A stretch of DNA of 64,000 nucleotides, taken from Qingshengfaniella alkalisoli (GTDB lineage Bacteria > Pseudomonadota > Alphaproteobacteria > Rhodobacterales > Rhodobacteraceae). The notes beneath the pieces are model-generated. The model worked only from the letters and a program-made list of their open reading frames with translations, was not told the origin of the DNA and did not search any database. Of this stretch, positions 36,772-57,868 are shown piece after piece. The position numbers were made by a program, and so were the translations under genes. The stretch lies in assembly GCF_007855645.1 (NCBI RefSeq), contig NZ_CP042261.1, positions 104,501-168,500 of the forward strand, given 5' to 3'. Position 1 is the first letter of the stretch; each line of letters opens with the position of its first letter.

Positions 36772-36993
36772 ATCCCAGGGTGCGGCGGGTGGCGGGGCGG
36801 AAACGCCCCGACCTGTCCGAGAAGGAGGGTGAGCGAAAGCTCTTAATCATTGCCTTCCTGAGATGGGGAACGAGACATTTCTCTGAGGGCCGTGCCCTCG
36901 GGCGATCTGCTCGGGACCCTGATGGACCCGAACGCCGGTAAGTCCCGGCTATTGTGAGCCGAGAGGGAAACCTCTCAAACTTGGAGTGAAACT
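36772..36993 (+). promoter_or_regulatory. rplJL leader, probable L10-type autoregulatory RNA
   Basis: About 220 untranslated bases before the GTG of rplJ. They fold into several hairpins: CGGGGCG-GAAA-CGCCCCG at 36793-36810 and GAGAGG-GAAA-CCTCTC at 36961-36976 are perfect, and GAGCGAAAGCTC lies between. This is the place where the L10(L12)4 complex binds its mRNA in other bacteria, so autoregulation is likely. The exact L10 consensus was not matched base by base. Confidence 0.6.
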
Positions 36994-37512
36994 GTGGATA
37001 GAGCCCAGAAAGAGAAATTGGTCGACGAACTCGGCCAGATCTTTGAAAGCTCTGGCGTTGTAGTGGTTGCCCACTACGCGGGTCTCACGGTTGCCGAAAT
37101 GCAGGATCTGCGTGCGCGCATGCGCGAAGCAGGTGGGTCCGTTCGCGTCGCCAAGAACAAGCTCGCCAAGATCGCCCTTGAGGGCAAGCCATGCGAAAGC
37201 ATCGGTGACCTTCTCACGGGCATGACCGTATTGTCCTATTCCGAAGACCCAGTGGCTGCTGCCAAGGTGGTTGACGGATTTGCCAAAGAGAATGACAAGC
37301 TTGTCATTCTTGGCGGTGCAATGGGTGATACGGCCCTTGATCCGGCTGGTGTTAAGTCGGTCGCTGCTATGCCGTCCCGCGAGGAGCTTATTGCCTCCAT
37401 CGTTGGCTGCATCGGCGCACCTGCCTCCAACATCGCCGGCGCAATTGGCGCGCCTGCTTCGAACATCGCGAGCATCCTTTCGACAATCGAGGAGCGTGCG
37501 GAAGCCGCTTGA
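36994..37512 (+). CDS. rplJ: Ribosomal protein uL10
   Basis: 172 residues from a GTG start with GGAG nine bases upstream. [21 protein letters not shown] starts the rRNA-binding domain (quoted in part), and [21 protein letters not shown] and [11 protein letters not shown] are L10 motifs. The C-terminal helix, [21 protein letters not shown], carries the L7/L12 dimer-binding sites; GAPASNIA occurs twice in tandem just before it. The protein anchors the stalk and regulates its own operon through the leader. rplL follows after 60 bases. Confidence 0.97.
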   Translation: MDRAQKEKLVDELGQIFESSGVVVVAHYAGLTVAEMQDLRARMREAGGSVRVAKNKLAKIALEGKPCESIGDLLTGMTVLSYSEDPVAAAKVVDGFAKENDKLVILGGAMGDTALDPAGVKSVAAMPSREELIASIVGCIGAPASNIAGAIGAPASNIASILSTIEERAEAA

Positions 37513-37572
37513 GAACCGCGTGGGGTTGACACCTGCACGTTGGAACACATCTAATTATACGGAAACAGTGAA

Positions 37573-37953
37573 ATGGCTGATCTGAAAAAACTTGCTGAAG
37601 AGATCGTTGGTCTGACGCTTCTCGAAGCCCAAGAACTGAAAACCATCCTGAAAGACGAATACGGCATCGAGCCTGCTGCTGGTGGCGCTGTCATGATGGC
37701 TGGTCCTGCTGGCGACGCCGGTGGCGCTGCTGCTGAAGAGCAAACCGAATTCGACGTGATCCTGAAATCCGCCGGTGGCGAGAAAATCAAGGTCATCAAA
37801 GAGGTTCGCGGCATCACGGGCCTGGGCCTGAAAGAAGCCAAGGAACTAGTCGAAGCCGGTGGCAAAGCGCTGAAAGAAGGCGTCGACAAGGCAGAAGCCG
37901 AAGACATCAAAGCAAAACTCGAAGCCGTTGGCGCCGAGGTAGAGCTGAAGTAA
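37573..37953 (+). CDS. rplL: Ribosomal protein bL12 (L7/L12)
   Basis: 126 residues. An N-terminal dimerisation domain ([20 protein letters not shown]) is joined by an alanine- and glycine-rich hinge ([14 protein letters not shown]) to the C-terminal domain, [34 protein letters not shown] and [11 protein letters not shown]. It forms the mobile stalk that recruits translation factors and is present in several copies per ribosome. A TTGACA at 37526-37531 and a TAATTATAC at 37552-37560 precede it; their spacing is too wide for a strong promoter. Confidence 0.98.
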   Translation: MADLKKLAEEIVGLTLLEAQELKTILKDEYGIEPAAGGAVMMAGPAGDAGGAAAEEQTEFDVILKSAGGEKIKVIKEVRGITGLGLKEAKELVEAGGKALKEGVDKAEAEDIKAKLEAVGAEVELK

Positions 37954-37992
37954 TCGGGAGCGAACCGATCAGGTTCGACCCGTTCAAGAATG

Positions 37993-38064
37993 GCTGGGCC
38001 CGAAGATTTTTCGGGTCCAGCTATCCGCGTCTTGGAAAGTGCCCGAATGGCTTGGGCATTTTCC
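37993..38064 (+). promoter_or_regulatory. Two hairpins between rplL and rpoB
   Basis: GCTGGGCCCGAA (37993-38004) pairs with TTCGGGTCCAGC (38010-38021), one G-T pair, with no T-run after it. TGCCC (38040-38044) pairs with GGGCA (38054-38058), followed by TTTT. The pair fits the attenuator plus RNase-processing region known between rplL and rpoB in other proteobacteria, which lowers polymerase output relative to stalk protein. Confidence 0.55.
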
Positions 38065-38197
38065 TAGGGTGCGGGCAAGGTCGGGAGGTGCCCCCTGGGA
38101 AGGGCACCGGGCATAGACCGGCCCCCCTGTTTCAACGGTGCATCGCCGTAGCCCCGGCGGCCGATGCGCATGTGAGAAACGAAAGGTGACGAAGCGC

Positions 38198-42331
<4,134 letters not shown>

Positions 42332-42382
42332 AGGCGCGAAAGCGCCCTTGGTTAACCCATCCCCTCTGTTAAGGAACACGCA

Positions 42383-46637
<4,255 letters not shown>

Positions 46638-46655
46638 TGCGCTTGACAATCTGAC

Positions 46656-46689
46656 GAAAACCCCCGCCATTGTGCGGGGGTTTTCATTT
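46656..46689 (+). terminator. Rho-independent terminator of the rpoBC operon
   Basis: GAAAACCCCCGC (46656-46667) and GCGGGGGTTTTC (46674-46685) form a perfect 12-bp stem with a six-base loop, ending in TTTTCATTTG. It is 19 bases after the rpoC stop. Confidence 0.92.
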
Positions 46690-46718
46690 GCCCCGACTTT
46701 CGGACATATGGGGTGGCG

Positions 46719-47678
46719 ATGGTTTCGGCCTCTGACAATATGCGGGCCGCTGGCCTGATGACGCTTGCCATGGCGTGCTTCACGCTGAACGATACCTGCA
46801 TGAAGGCAGTTTCCGACGAGATACCTATTGGACAGGCCCTGTTCATTCGCGGCGGAATGTCCGGTGTTGTCATTGGCATCTGGGCCTATGCTACCGGCGC
46901 ATTGCGGCTTCATATGGGTACGCGCAACTCCGTGCTGGTGGGGCTGCGCACGCTAGGCGAAGTGCTGGCTGCATACTTCTTCATTTCCGCGCTGTTCAAC
47001 ATGCCTTTGGCGAACGCCACCGCGATCCTGCAGGCATTGCCGCTGGTGGTGACTTTGGCGGGTGCCCTGTTCATGGGTGAGCCATTGGGCTGGCGCCGGA
47101 TCGCCGCCATTCTGGTTGGCTTCGTGGGTGTGATGCTGATCGTTCGACCTGGTCCGGAGGGGTTCAACATCTATGCGCTGTTTGCGCTGGCCGCGGTCCT
47201 GTCGGTGACGCTTCGCGATCTGGTCACGCGCGGGCTGACCGAGGATGTTCCGTCGCTGTCGGTGGCCTTCTATGCGTCCGTCGGGGTCATGGTTCTGGGC
47301 TTGGTCCTTAGCCCGCTCGATCCTTGGCAAAGCATGTCGGTGAAGGCCATGCTGCAGATCACCGGCTCCTCTTTGCTGATTATCGGCGGATATATCCTGA
47401 GCATCGAGGTCATGCGGATCGGCGAGATTGGATTCGTCGCCCCGTTCCGCTACACTGGTATGTTGTGGGCGCTTGCAATGGGGTTCATCGTGTTTGGCGA
47501 ATGGCCTGCGTTTCCAACGATGCTGGGTGCCTCGATCGTCGTCGCGACCGGAATCTATACCTTCTATCGCGAGCGCAAAGTCAGTCGGCTGCAACTTGCG
47601 GAGCAGTGCTCCGTCGCACCTGCCCAGCCCGATAACGTGGCGTTACACAGTGATCATGCCGAGCAACCGGGCGAGTAG
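46719..47678 (+). CDS. DMT (EamA) family transporter
   Basis: 319 residues from the ATG at 46719, preceded by GGGG; a GTG six bases upstream is an alternative. Ten membrane helices in two EamA repeats: LMTLAMACFTLNDTCMKAV starts the first and YALFALAAVLSVTLRDLVTRG the second (quoted in part). GEPLGWRRIAAILVGFVGVML is the typical link after the first repeat. Such proteins export amino acids, nucleotides or other metabolites across the inner membrane. The substrate is unknown. It lies between the rpoC terminator and the rpsL promoter, so it should have its own transcript. Confidence 0.88.
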   Translation: MVSASDNMRAAGLMTLAMACFTLNDTCMKAVSDEIPIGQALFIRGGMSGVVIGIWAYATGALRLHMGTRNSVLVGLRTLGEVLAAYFFISALFNMPLANATAILQALPLVVTLAGALFMGEPLGWRRIAAILVGFVGVMLIVRPGPEGFNIYALFALAAVLSVTLRDLVTRGLTEDVPSLSVAFYASVGVMVLGLVLSPLDPWQSMSVKAMLQITGSSLLIIGGYILSIEVMRIGEIGFVAPFRYTGMLWALAMGFIVFGEWPAFPTMLGASIVVATGIYTFYRERKVSRLQLAEQCSVAPAQPDNVALHSDHAEQPGE

Positions 47679-47700
47679 GGGGCAAAACCCGCGGCTGCTG

Positions 47701-47729
47701 TTGACACCCCCCGCGACTCTGTCTATATG
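47701..47729 (+). promoter_or_regulatory. rpsL: Promoter of the str operon
   Basis: TTGACA (47701-47706) and TATATG (47724-47729) are 17 bases apart, close to the sigma-70 consensus. It lies about 220 bases upstream of rpsL, leaving a long leader. Confidence 0.7.
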
Positions 47730-47947
47730 CCCCGCAATCGGACGGGTGTAATCCGTTCAATCTGAATTGAAGTGGTCACGATCCGGGAAGCGATTCCTCG
47801 ATCCTCTGGAAACCCACCGCGTCGTTCCCGCGAGCAGAAGGGGGCGAGAGCGGTTTTTGTGTTTTGTCCTAGTGGCAGAGCGATGAATGGCACGTCCTCG
47901 GGCGTGCACGAGTGACGAAAGATGTGCAACGCGGGGAAAGAACCGGA

Positions 47948-48319
47948 ATGCCAACGATCCAACAGCTGATCCGCAAGCCGCGGCAGCCAAAAGTAAAACG
48001 CTCCAAGTCGATGCACCTGGAGTCCTGCCCTCAGAAGCGTGGTGTTTGCACCCGCGTTTATACAACGACGCCGAAGAAGCCGAACTCGGCCATGCGTAAG
48101 GTTGCCAAGGTGCGCCTGACGAATGGTTTCGAGGTCATCAGCTATATTCCTGGTGAAAGCCACAACCTGCAGGAGCACTCGGTTGTGCTTATCCGTGGCG
48201 GCCGTGTGAAAGACCTTCCCGGTGTCCGTTACCACATCCTTCGCGGTGTTCTGGATACCCAGGGCGTCAAAGATCGTAAGCAGCGTCGTTCGAAATACGG
48301 CGCGAAGCGCCCGAAATAA
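47948..48319 (+). CDS. rpsL: Ribosomal protein uS12
   Basis: 123 residues from the ATG at 47948. [12 protein letters not shown] is the conserved start; [18 protein letters not shown] and [14 protein letters not shown] carry the lysines changed in streptomycin-resistant mutants, and both are wild type. S12 lines the decoding centre of the small subunit. It leads the str operon rpsL-rpsG-fusA-tuf. An upstream in-frame ATG at 47912 would add 12 residues and was rejected, since the family starts with MPTIQQL. Confidence 0.98.
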   Translation: MPTIQQLIRKPRQPKVKRSKSMHLESCPQKRGVCTRVYTTTPKKPNSAMRKVAKVRLTNGFEVISYIPGESHNLQEHSVVLIRGGRVKDLPGVRYHILRGVLDTQGVKDRKQRRSKYGAKRPK

Positions 48320-48331
48320 GGAGAGACGTAG

Positions 48332-48802
<471 letters not shown>

Positions 48803-48829
48803 TTCAATTCGAGCCTAAGGACCGAACCC

Positions 48830-50947
<2,118 letters not shown>

Positions 50948-51004
50948 TAGACCAACACGGGTCGGGAAGTGGTTCCCGACCCATACCGAACAAAGGAGGC
51001 CACC

Positions 51005-52180
<1,176 letters not shown>

Positions 52181-52202
52181 CAAAGACCTTCGGGAATGCA
52201 TG

Positions 52203-52228
52203 TGGGGCGCCCGCTGATGGGCGCTCCA
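52203..52228 (+). terminator. Hairpin after tuf copy 2, weak terminator
   Basis: TGGGGCGCCC (52203-52212) pairs with GGGCGCTCCA (52219-52228) with one G-T pair. The following CCTCTCGTTTCC has only a short T-run, so it may let some transcription pass to rpsJ. Confidence 0.6.
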
Positions 52229-52261
52229 CCTCTCGTTTCCTAAGCCGCGAAAGGCGACAGA

Positions 52262-52570
52262 ATGCAAAGCCAAAATATTCGCATCCGGCTGAAGGCGTTT
52301 GACTATCGGGTACTGGACGCCAGCACCCAGGAGATCGTCAACACCGCTAAGCGCACCGGAGCGCAGGTACGTGGGCCCATCCCGCTGCCGAACAAGATTG
52401 AAAAATTCACCGTGCTGCGTGGTCCGCACGTCGACAAGAAGTCGCGCGACCAGTTCGAGATCCGCACGCACAAGCGTTTGCTCGACATCGTCGACCCGAC
52501 GCCGCAGACCGTGGACGCGCTGATGAAGCTCGACCTCGCTGCTGGCGTTGACGTCGAGATCAAGGTTTAA
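52262..52570 (+). CDS. rpsJ: Ribosomal protein uS10
   Basis: 102 residues. [18 protein letters not shown] is the conserved start and [20 protein letters not shown], then [15 protein letters not shown], are signatures. S10 sits in the head of the small subunit and also binds NusB in antitermination. It opens the S10 operon; rplC begins 14 bases later. The ATG at 52262 is the only family-consistent start. Confidence 0.98.
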   Translation: MQSQNIRIRLKAFDYRVLDASTQEIVNTAKRTGAQVRGPIPLPNKIEKFTVLRGPHVDKKSRDQFEIRTHKRLLDIVDPTPQTVDALMKLDLAAGVDVEIKV

Positions 52571-52584
52571 GGGGGGCACCAGAT

Positions 52585-53427
52585 ATGTTGCGCTCTGGAG
52601 TAATCGCGAAAAAGGTCGGGATGACCCGCCTTTTCCTCGAAGATGGCCGCCAGGTTCCGGTGACCGTCCTTCAACTCGACAGCCTGCAGGTTGTCGCGAA
52701 ACGCACATCGGAAACCGACGGCTACAGCGCAGTTCAGCTGGGTGCCGGTACCGCGAAGGCGAAGCGCGTCAGCCAGGCCATGCGTGGTCATTTCGCTGCG
52801 GCCAATGTTGCGCCGAAGCGGAAGATCGCTGAATTCCGCGTGGCTCCGGAAAACCTGATCGAAGTCGGTGAAGAAATCACGGCTGACCATTATTTCGAAG
52901 GTCAGTTCGTGGACGTTTCCGGCACCTCGATCGGTAAGGGTTTTGCCGGTGCAATGAAGCGGCACAACTTCGGTGGTCTGCGCGCCTCGCACGGCGTGTC
53001 GATCAGCCACCGTTCGCATGGCTCCACCGGCCAGTGTCAGGATCCGGGCAAGGTCTTCAAAGGCAAGAAGATGGCTGGTCACATGGGCGCTGCCCGTGTC
53101 ACCACGCAGAACCTTCAGGTTGTCAAGACCGATGCCGACCGTGGCCTGATCATGGTCAAAGGTGCCGTTCCCGGTTCCAAGGGTGGTTGGGTGACGATCA
53201 AGGATGCGGTCAAGAAGCCGTTCCCTGACAACGCCATTCTGCCCGCTGCTTTGAAGTCTGCCGCTGACGAAGCCAAGCGTCTTGCCGAGGAAGCTGCCGC
53301 TCAGGCCGCAGCCGAGGAAGAAGCAGCCGCAAAAGCAGCAGCTGAAGAAGCCGCCGCCGCCGAGGAAGCCGCGCTGAAAGAGGCCGAGGCTGAAATCGAG
53401 GCCGAGAAGAAGGAAGGCGACGAATGA
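52585..53427 (+). CDS. rplC: Ribosomal protein uL3 with a long acidic C-terminal tail
   Basis: 280 residues. The body (1 to about 215) is standard L3: [34 protein letters not shown] and [10 protein letters not shown]-like [16 protein letters not shown]. coli L3 is 209 residues, so about 65 residues are added. This tail is Ala/Glu/Lys-rich ([20 protein letters not shown] and more) and should form a charged helix reaching out of the ribosome. Similar tails occur in other Rhodobacteraceae. The gene overlaps rplD by four bases. Confidence 0.97.
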   Translation: MLRSGVIAKKVGMTRLFLEDGRQVPVTVLQLDSLQVVAKRTSETDGYSAVQLGAGTAKAKRVSQAMRGHFAAANVAPKRKIAEFRVAPENLIEVGEEITADHYFEGQFVDVSGTSIGKGFAGAMKRHNFGGLRASHGVSISHRSHGSTGQCQDPGKVFKGKKMAGHMGAARVTTQNLQVVKTDADRGLIMVKGAVPGSKGGWVTIKDAVKKPFPDNAILPAALKSAADEAKRLAEEAAAQAAAEEEAAAKAAAEEAAAAEEAALKEAEAEIEAEKKEGDE

Positions 53428-54044
53428 AACTCGACGTGATCAAACTGGACGGTGCGACCGCCGGCAGCGTCGATCTGGGCGAAGACATCTTCGGCCTGGA
53501 ACCGCGCGCCGACATCCTGCACCGTGTGGTCCGCTGGCAGCGCAACAACGCGCAAGCCGGTACCCACAAGGTAAAGACCCGGTCCGAGACCAGCTACTCA
53601 ACCAAGAAGATCTATCGCCAGAAAGGCACCGGCGGCGCACGCCATGGTGACCGCAATGCGCCGATCTTCCGCAAGGGTGGTATCTATAAGGGCCCGACCC
53701 CGCGTAGCCACGGCCACGATCTTACGAAGAAGTTCCGTAAGCTCGGCCTGAAGCACGCGCTCAGCTCCAAGGCTGCGACCGGTAATCTGGTTGTTCTGGA
53801 CGAGGCCAGCCTGGCCGACGCCAAAACCGGAACGCTGGCCAAAGCGGTCAAGAACCTGGGCTGGAAACGCGCGCTGGTGATTGATGGCGCATCGGTGAAT
53901 GAAAACTTCGCCCGTGCGGCTGCCAACATCGACGGTCTGGACGTGCTGCCATCGGTCGGTGCCAATGTTTATGACATCCTCAAGCGTGATACGCTCGTGA
54001 TCACGAAGGCGGGTGTCGAAGCTCTGGAGGCTCGACTGAAATGA
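53424..54044 (+). CDS. rplD: Ribosomal protein uL4
   Basis: 206 residues. [20 protein letters not shown] and [20 protein letters not shown] are L4 signatures (within one region). It lines the exit tunnel through its long loop. In enterobacteria L4 represses the S10 operon by binding the leader; no such leader hairpin was tested here. It overlaps rplC by ATGA and rplW by four bases. Confidence 0.97.
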   Translation: MKLDVIKLDGATAGSVDLGEDIFGLEPRADILHRVVRWQRNNAQAGTHKVKTRSETSYSTKKIYRQKGTGGARHGDRNAPIFRKGGIYKGPTPRSHGHDLTKKFRKLGLKHALSSKAATGNLVVLDEASLADAKTGTLAKAVKNLGWKRALVIDGASVNENFARAAANIDGLDVLPSVGANVYDILKRDTLVITKAGVEALEARLK

Positions 54045-54337
54045 GCGCGAAAGCAGAACACTACGATGTGATCCGCAAGCCGGTCATCACCGAGAAAGCC
54101 ACGCTGGCATCTGAAGCCAACGCCGTTGTTTTCGAAGTGGCGCCGGATGCGAACAAACCGCAGATCAAGGAAGCGGTCGAAGCGCTGTTCAACGTCAAGG
54201 TGAAGGCCGTCAACACGACCATCACCAAAGGCAAGACCAAGCGGTTCCGCGGCCTGATGGGCAAGCGCAAAGACGTCAAGAAGGCTTATGTGACGCTCGA
54301 AGAGGGCAACACGATTGACGTCACCACGGGCCTCTGA
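54041..54337 (+). CDS. rplW: Ribosomal protein uL23
   Basis: 98 residues. [18 protein letters not shown] and [20 protein letters not shown] are family signatures. L23 sits at the tunnel exit and is the docking point for trigger factor and SRP. It overlaps rplD by four bases. A GC-rich hairpin follows before rplB. Confidence 0.97.
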   Translation: MSAKAEHYDVIRKPVITEKATLASEANAVVFEVAPDANKPQIKEAVEALFNVKVKAVNTTITKGKTKRFRGLMGKRKDVKKAYVTLEEGNTIDVTTGL

Positions 54338-54354
54338 TAGGTCCGCGCAATCTT

Positions 54355-54385
54355 ACGGCCCCGGATTCCTCCGGGGCCGTGATCT
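54355..54385 (+). terminator. Hairpin between rplW and rplB
   Basis: ACGGCCCCGGA (54355-54365) and TCCGGGGCCGT (54370-54380) form a perfect 11-bp stem with loop TTCC; GATCTTTTC follows. It can act as a partial terminator inside the S10 operon. Confidence 0.6.
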
Positions 54386-54438
54386 TTTCTATGAATTCGC
54401 GGGATTTTCCCGCATCCTAGCAACGGAAGACAGAAAGA

Positions 54439-55281
54439 ATGGCACTCAAGTCGTATAAACCGACGACGCCTGGCCAGCGCGGGCTGGTTCTGATCGACCG
54501 TTCGGAGCTCTGGAAAGGGCGCCCTGTCAAGGCTCTCACCGAGGGTCTGACCAAGTCGGGCGGCCGGAACAACACCGGACGGATCACATCGCGTCGTCGC
54601 GGCGGTGGCGCAAAGCGTCTCTACCGCATCGTTGATTTCAAACGTACCAAGCACGACATGTCCGCTGTTGTCGCTCGGATCGAATACGATCCGAACCGCA
54701 CCGCGTTCATCGCCCTGATCCAGTACGAAGATGGCGAGCAGGCTTACATCCTTGCACCGCAACGTCTGGCCATCGGCGACAAGATCGTTGCCGGCGAGAA
54801 GGTCGACATCAAGCCGGGCAACGCAATGCCGTTCTCCGGCATGCCGATCGGTACGATCGTCCACAACATCGAGCTGAAGCCGGGCAAGGGCGGTCAGATC
54901 GCACGCGCAGCTGGCACCTACGCCCAGTTCGTTGGTCGTGACGGTGGCTACGCCCAGATCCGCCTTTCCTCGGGCGAGCTGCGTCTGGTCCGTCAGGAAT
55001 GCATGGCCACCATCGGTGCCGTGTCGAACCCTGACAACTCGAACCAGAACCTCGGCAAAGCCGGTCGTAACCGCCACTATGGCAAGCGTCCGTCCGTCCG
55101 TGGTGTCGTGATGAACCCGATCGATCACCCGCACGGTGGTGGTGAAGGCCGTACGTCCGGTGGTCGTCACCCGGTTACGCCTTGGGGTAAGCCGACGAAA
55201 GGTGCGCGCACCCGCGACACGAACAAGGCGTCGCAGAAGCTTATCCTGCGTTCGCGTCACGCCAAGAAGAAGGGCCGCTAA
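54439..55281 (+). CDS. rplB: Ribosomal protein uL2
   Basis: 280 residues. [20 protein letters not shown] begins the family, [19 protein letters not shown] is the RNA-binding loop and [20 protein letters not shown] holds the conserved histidine region of the peptidyl-transferase centre. It joins the two subunits through 23S rRNA. It follows a 101-base gap with a hairpin and precedes rpsS by 3 bases. Confidence 0.98.
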   Translation: MALKSYKPTTPGQRGLVLIDRSELWKGRPVKALTEGLTKSGGRNNTGRITSRRRGGGAKRLYRIVDFKRTKHDMSAVVARIEYDPNRTAFIALIQYEDGEQAYILAPQRLAIGDKIVAGEKVDIKPGNAMPFSGMPIGTIVHNIELKPGKGGQIARAAGTYAQFVGRDGGYAQIRLSSGELRLVRQECMATIGAVSNPDNSNQNLGKAGRNRHYGKRPSVRGVVMNPIDHPHGGGEGRTSGGRHPVTPWGKPTKGARTRDTNKASQKLILRSRHAKKKGR

Positions 55282-55284
55282 GAC

Positions 55285-55563
55285 ATGGCACGCTCAGTCT
55301 GGAAAGGGCCTTTTGTCGACAGCTATGTGCTGAAGAAGGCCGAGAAGACCCGCGAGTCGGGCAAGAACGAAGTTATCAAGATCTGGTCGCGCCGCTCGAC
55401 GATCCTGCCCCAGTTCGTGGGTCTGACGTTTGGCGTCTATAACGGCCAGAAGCATATCCCGGTCAACGTGACCGAAGACATGATTGGCCAGAAGTTCGGT
55501 GAATATTCTCCGACCCGTACCTATTACGGTCATGCGGCTGACAAAAAAGCGAAACGGAAGTAA
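55285..55563 (+). CDS. rpsS: Ribosomal protein uS19
   Basis: 92 residues. [19 protein letters not shown] is the start and [27 protein letters not shown] is the RNA-binding part (quoted in part). It binds the head of the small subunit with S13. Three bases separate it from rplB and three from rplV, typical of tightly coupled translation. Confidence 0.98.
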   Translation: MARSVWKGPFVDSYVLKKAEKTRESGKNEVIKIWSRRSTILPQFVGLTFGVYNGQKHIPVNVTEDMIGQKFGEYSPTRTYYGHAADKKAKRK

Positions 55564-55566
55564 GTC

Positions 55567-55947
55567 ATGGGCAAGGAAAAGAACCCCCGCCGCGTGGCTG
55601 AAAACGAAGCAATGGCGAAAGCCCGCATGCTTCGCACCAGCCCGCAGAAACTGAACCTGGTTGCCGCCATGATCCGTGGCAAGAAAGTCGACAAGGCTCT
55701 GTCCGACCTGACTTTCTCCAAGAAGCGGATCTCGGACGACGTGAAGAAATGCCTTCAGTCGGCCATTGCGAACGCCGAAAACAACCACAACCTGGATGTT
55801 GACGAGCTGATCGTGGCGGAAGCCTATGTCGGCAAGAACCTGACGATGAAGCGCGGTCGCCCGCGTGCACGTGGCCGTTACGGCCGCATCATCAAGCCGT
55901 TCTCTGAGCTCACCATCAAGGTGCGTCAAGTCGAGGAGCAAGCCTAA
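55567..55947 (+). CDS. rplV: Ribosomal protein uL22
   Basis: 126 residues. [20 protein letters not shown] is the 23S-binding region and [20 protein letters not shown] is the tunnel hairpin, the site where macrolide-resistance deletions occur elsewhere; it looks wild type. It overlaps rpsC by one base. A short basic N-terminal stretch, [15 protein letters not shown], precedes the fold. Confidence 0.97.
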   Translation: MGKEKNPRRVAENEAMAKARMLRTSPQKLNLVAAMIRGKKVDKALSDLTFSKKRISDDVKKCLQSAIANAENNHNLDVDELIVAEAYVGKNLTMKRGRPRARGRYGRIIKPFSELTIKVRQVEEQA

Positions 55948-56654
55948 TGGGTCAGAAGGTTAATCCGATCGGCATGCGCCTGCAGGTGAACCGCACCTGG
56001 GACAGCCGCTGGTATGCCGATACGAAGGATTTCGGCGATCTTCTTCTGGAAGACGTCAAGATCCGTGAGTTCATCCAGAAAGAGTGCAAGCAAGCCGGCA
56101 TCAGCCGTGTGATCATCGAGCGCCCGCACAAGAAGTGCCGCGTCACGATCCACACAGCACGTCCGGGTGTGATCATCGGCAAGAAAGGCGCGGACATCGA
56201 GACGCTGCGCAAGAAAATCGCCAAGATCACCGACAGCGAACTGCACCTGAACATCGTCGAAGTACGCAAGCCCGAGCTGGACGCCGCCCTCGTTGGTGAA
56301 TCCATCGCTCAGCAGCTTGAGCGTCGTGTCTCCTTCCGCCGCGCCATGAAGCGTGCGGTTCAGAACGCGATGCGCATGGGTGCACTGGGTATCCGCGTGA
56401 ACGTCGCCGGTCGTCTTGGTGGTGCGGAAATCGCGCGTACCGAATGGTACCGTGAAGGTCGCGTTCCGCTGCACACGCTGCGTGCCGATATCGATTACGC
56501 AAACGTCGAAGCCGAAACGCCCTACGGCATCATCGGCATCAAGGTCTGGATCTTCAAGGGTGAGATCATGGAGCACGATCCATCGGCTCGTGATCGCAAA
56601 GCCCAGGAACTCCAGGACGGTCCCGCGCCTCGTGGCGCTGGCGGCCGCCGCTAA
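55947..56654 (+). CDS. rpsC: Ribosomal protein uS3
   Basis: 235 residues. [20 protein letters not shown] is the start; the KH domain has [20 protein letters not shown]; the C-terminal domain has [20 protein letters not shown] and [15 protein letters not shown] (in parts). It lines the mRNA entry tunnel and has helicase activity. A short Arg/Gly-rich tail ends the protein. It overlaps rplV by one base. Confidence 0.98.
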   Translation: MGQKVNPIGMRLQVNRTWDSRWYADTKDFGDLLLEDVKIREFIQKECKQAGISRVIIERPHKKCRVTIHTARPGVIIGKKGADIETLRKKIAKITDSELHLNIVEVRKPELDAALVGESIAQQLERRVSFRRAMKRAVQNAMRMGALGIRVNVAGRLGGAEIARTEWYREGRVPLHTLRADIDYANVEAETPYGIIGIKVWIFKGEIMEHDPSARDRKAQELQDGPAPRGAGGRR

Positions 56655-56666
56655 GGAGATAATCAG

Positions 56667-57080
56667 ATGCTGCAACCAAAGCGTACAAAATACCGCAAAC
56701 AGCACAAGGGCCGTATCCACGGTGAAGCAAAGGGTGGTTCCGACCTCGCCTTTGGTCACTACGGTCTGAAAGCAACGCAACCCGAGCGGGTTACCGCGCG
56801 TCAGATCGAAGCTGCACGTCGTGCAATGACGCGTCACATGAAGCGTCAGGGCCGTGTGTGGATCCGCATCTTCCCCGATGTGCCTGTCACGTCGAAGCCG
56901 ACCGAAGTCCGTATGGGTAAAGGTAAAGGCTCCGTCGATTTCTGGGCAGCCAAGGTGAAGCCGGGCCGGATCATGTTCGAACTGGACGGTGTATCGGACG
57001 AAGTCGCGAAAGAGGCCCTGCGCCTCGCCGCGATGAAGCTGCCGATCAAAACCCGCGTCGTCGTTCGCGAAGACTGGTAA
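56667..57080 (+). CDS. rplP: Ribosomal protein uL16
   Basis: 137 residues. [20 protein letters not shown] is the start and [20 protein letters not shown] is the signature. It sits near the A-site tRNA and is needed for late assembly of the large subunit. In most genomes rpmC follows at once; here a terminator and a VOC gene intervene, so rplP ends the first transcript. Confidence 0.98.
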   Translation: MLQPKRTKYRKQHKGRIHGEAKGGSDLAFGHYGLKATQPERVTARQIEAARRAMTRHMKRQGRVWIRIFPDVPVTSKPTEVRMGKGKGSVDFWAAKVKPGRIMFELDGVSDEVAKEALRLAAMKLPIKTRVVVREDW

Positions 57081-57111
57081 TCAGTCGCGGGGTTATCCCG
57101 CAAGACATGAC

Positions 57112-57150
57112 AAAGCCCCGTTAGCGAAAGCTGGCGGGGCTTTTGTGTTT
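57112..57150 (+). terminator. Terminator after rplP, inside the S10 cluster
   Basis: AAAGCCCCG (57112-57120) and CGGGGCTTT (57135-57143) pair, with a second small stem AGC-GAAA-GCT inside. TTTTGTGTTT follows. It is a strong Rho-independent terminator 31 bases after the rplP stop and splits the S10 run. Confidence 0.88.
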
Positions 57151-57217
57151 CGACCCGGTTGGCGAGTGGCGGTTTGAGCCCGAACTAGACCTTGTCATAG
57201 TTTTAAGAAGTCCTAAA

Positions 57218-57235
57218 TGTATACACTAGCATACA
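57218..57235. promoter_or_regulatory. Imperfect palindrome upstream of the VOC gene
   Basis: TGTAT (57218-57222) and ATACA (57231-57235) are complements around eight bases, 14 bases before the VOC start. The site overlaps an AT-rich promoter-like stretch. It could bind a GntR-type repressor, but no regulator gene is near. Confidence 0.35.
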
Positions 57236-57248
57236 AAGTGAGGAGCAC

Positions 57249-57608
57249 ATGATCAAAGCGATGCACCATGTCCAGCTAGCAATGCCCAAGGGTGGCGAAG
57301 ACCAAGCACGGGCATTCTACATAGGGGTCTTGGGTTTCGACGAAGTCAAAAAGCCTGCGTGCTTGCGAGCCAGGGGCGGAGTCTGGCTCAGCCAATCCGG
57401 AGTGGAAGTCCACCTTGGCGTGGAAGAGCCATTTGCACCAGCGAAGAAGGCCCACCCTGCTTTTGAAGTCGCCGAACTGGAGCGCGCCGTAAAACACCTA
57501 ACGGACATGGGGCTTGGATATCATCGTGACGTCGATCTGCCCAAGATCCGCAGGATCTACGTCGATGATCCGTTTGGGAACCGTATCGAACTCCTGGAAA
57601 CCGTCTAG
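57249..57608 (+). CDS. VOC (glyoxalase/bleomycin-resistance/dioxygenase) family protein
   Basis: 119 residues, one VOC module made of two beta-alpha-beta-beta-beta units. MHHVQLAMPKGGEDQARAFY holds the first metal histidine pair region, GVEVHLGVEE the second strand with another histidine, and VDDPFGNRIELLET the closing strand with the metal glutamate. These fit a metal-dependent lyase or dioxygenase, or a resistance binding protein; the substrate is unknown. It has its own GGAG and sits between rplP and rpmC, behind a terminator, so it is a foreign element in a ribosomal operon. Confidence 0.85.
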   Translation: MIKAMHHVQLAMPKGGEDQARAFYIGVLGFDEVKKPACLRARGGVWLSQSGVEVHLGVEEPFAPAKKAHPAFEVAELERAVKHLTDMGLGYHRDVDLPKIRRIYVDDPFGNRIELLETV

Positions 57609-57868
57609 GCCGCAACCGAGTTTGCGAACGACAGCTTCGTCCCGCATAGCCACCGTCGCGGTTTCGTAGAAGTGCCGAACTGACGGACACTCGCGCCGCC
57701 ATTCGTTATTCATGACGCTCCGTAACTCCCCCCAAACCCTTGCGGTTAAGGAATCTGCTTGCCACATGCCTGCCAGATGGGTATACGGCCCCCTCATTCA
57801 CCTACTCCACGGGAATCAGGGTGACGCGCCAGACGCGGCTCTCCCGTGATGTTGCAAAGGAAAAGGCG

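Noticed and set aside
57498-57797. Minus-strand frame of 99 codons across the end of the VOC gene
   Set aside because: Half of it is antisense to the VOC gene; only its upstream part might be repeat-like sequence.
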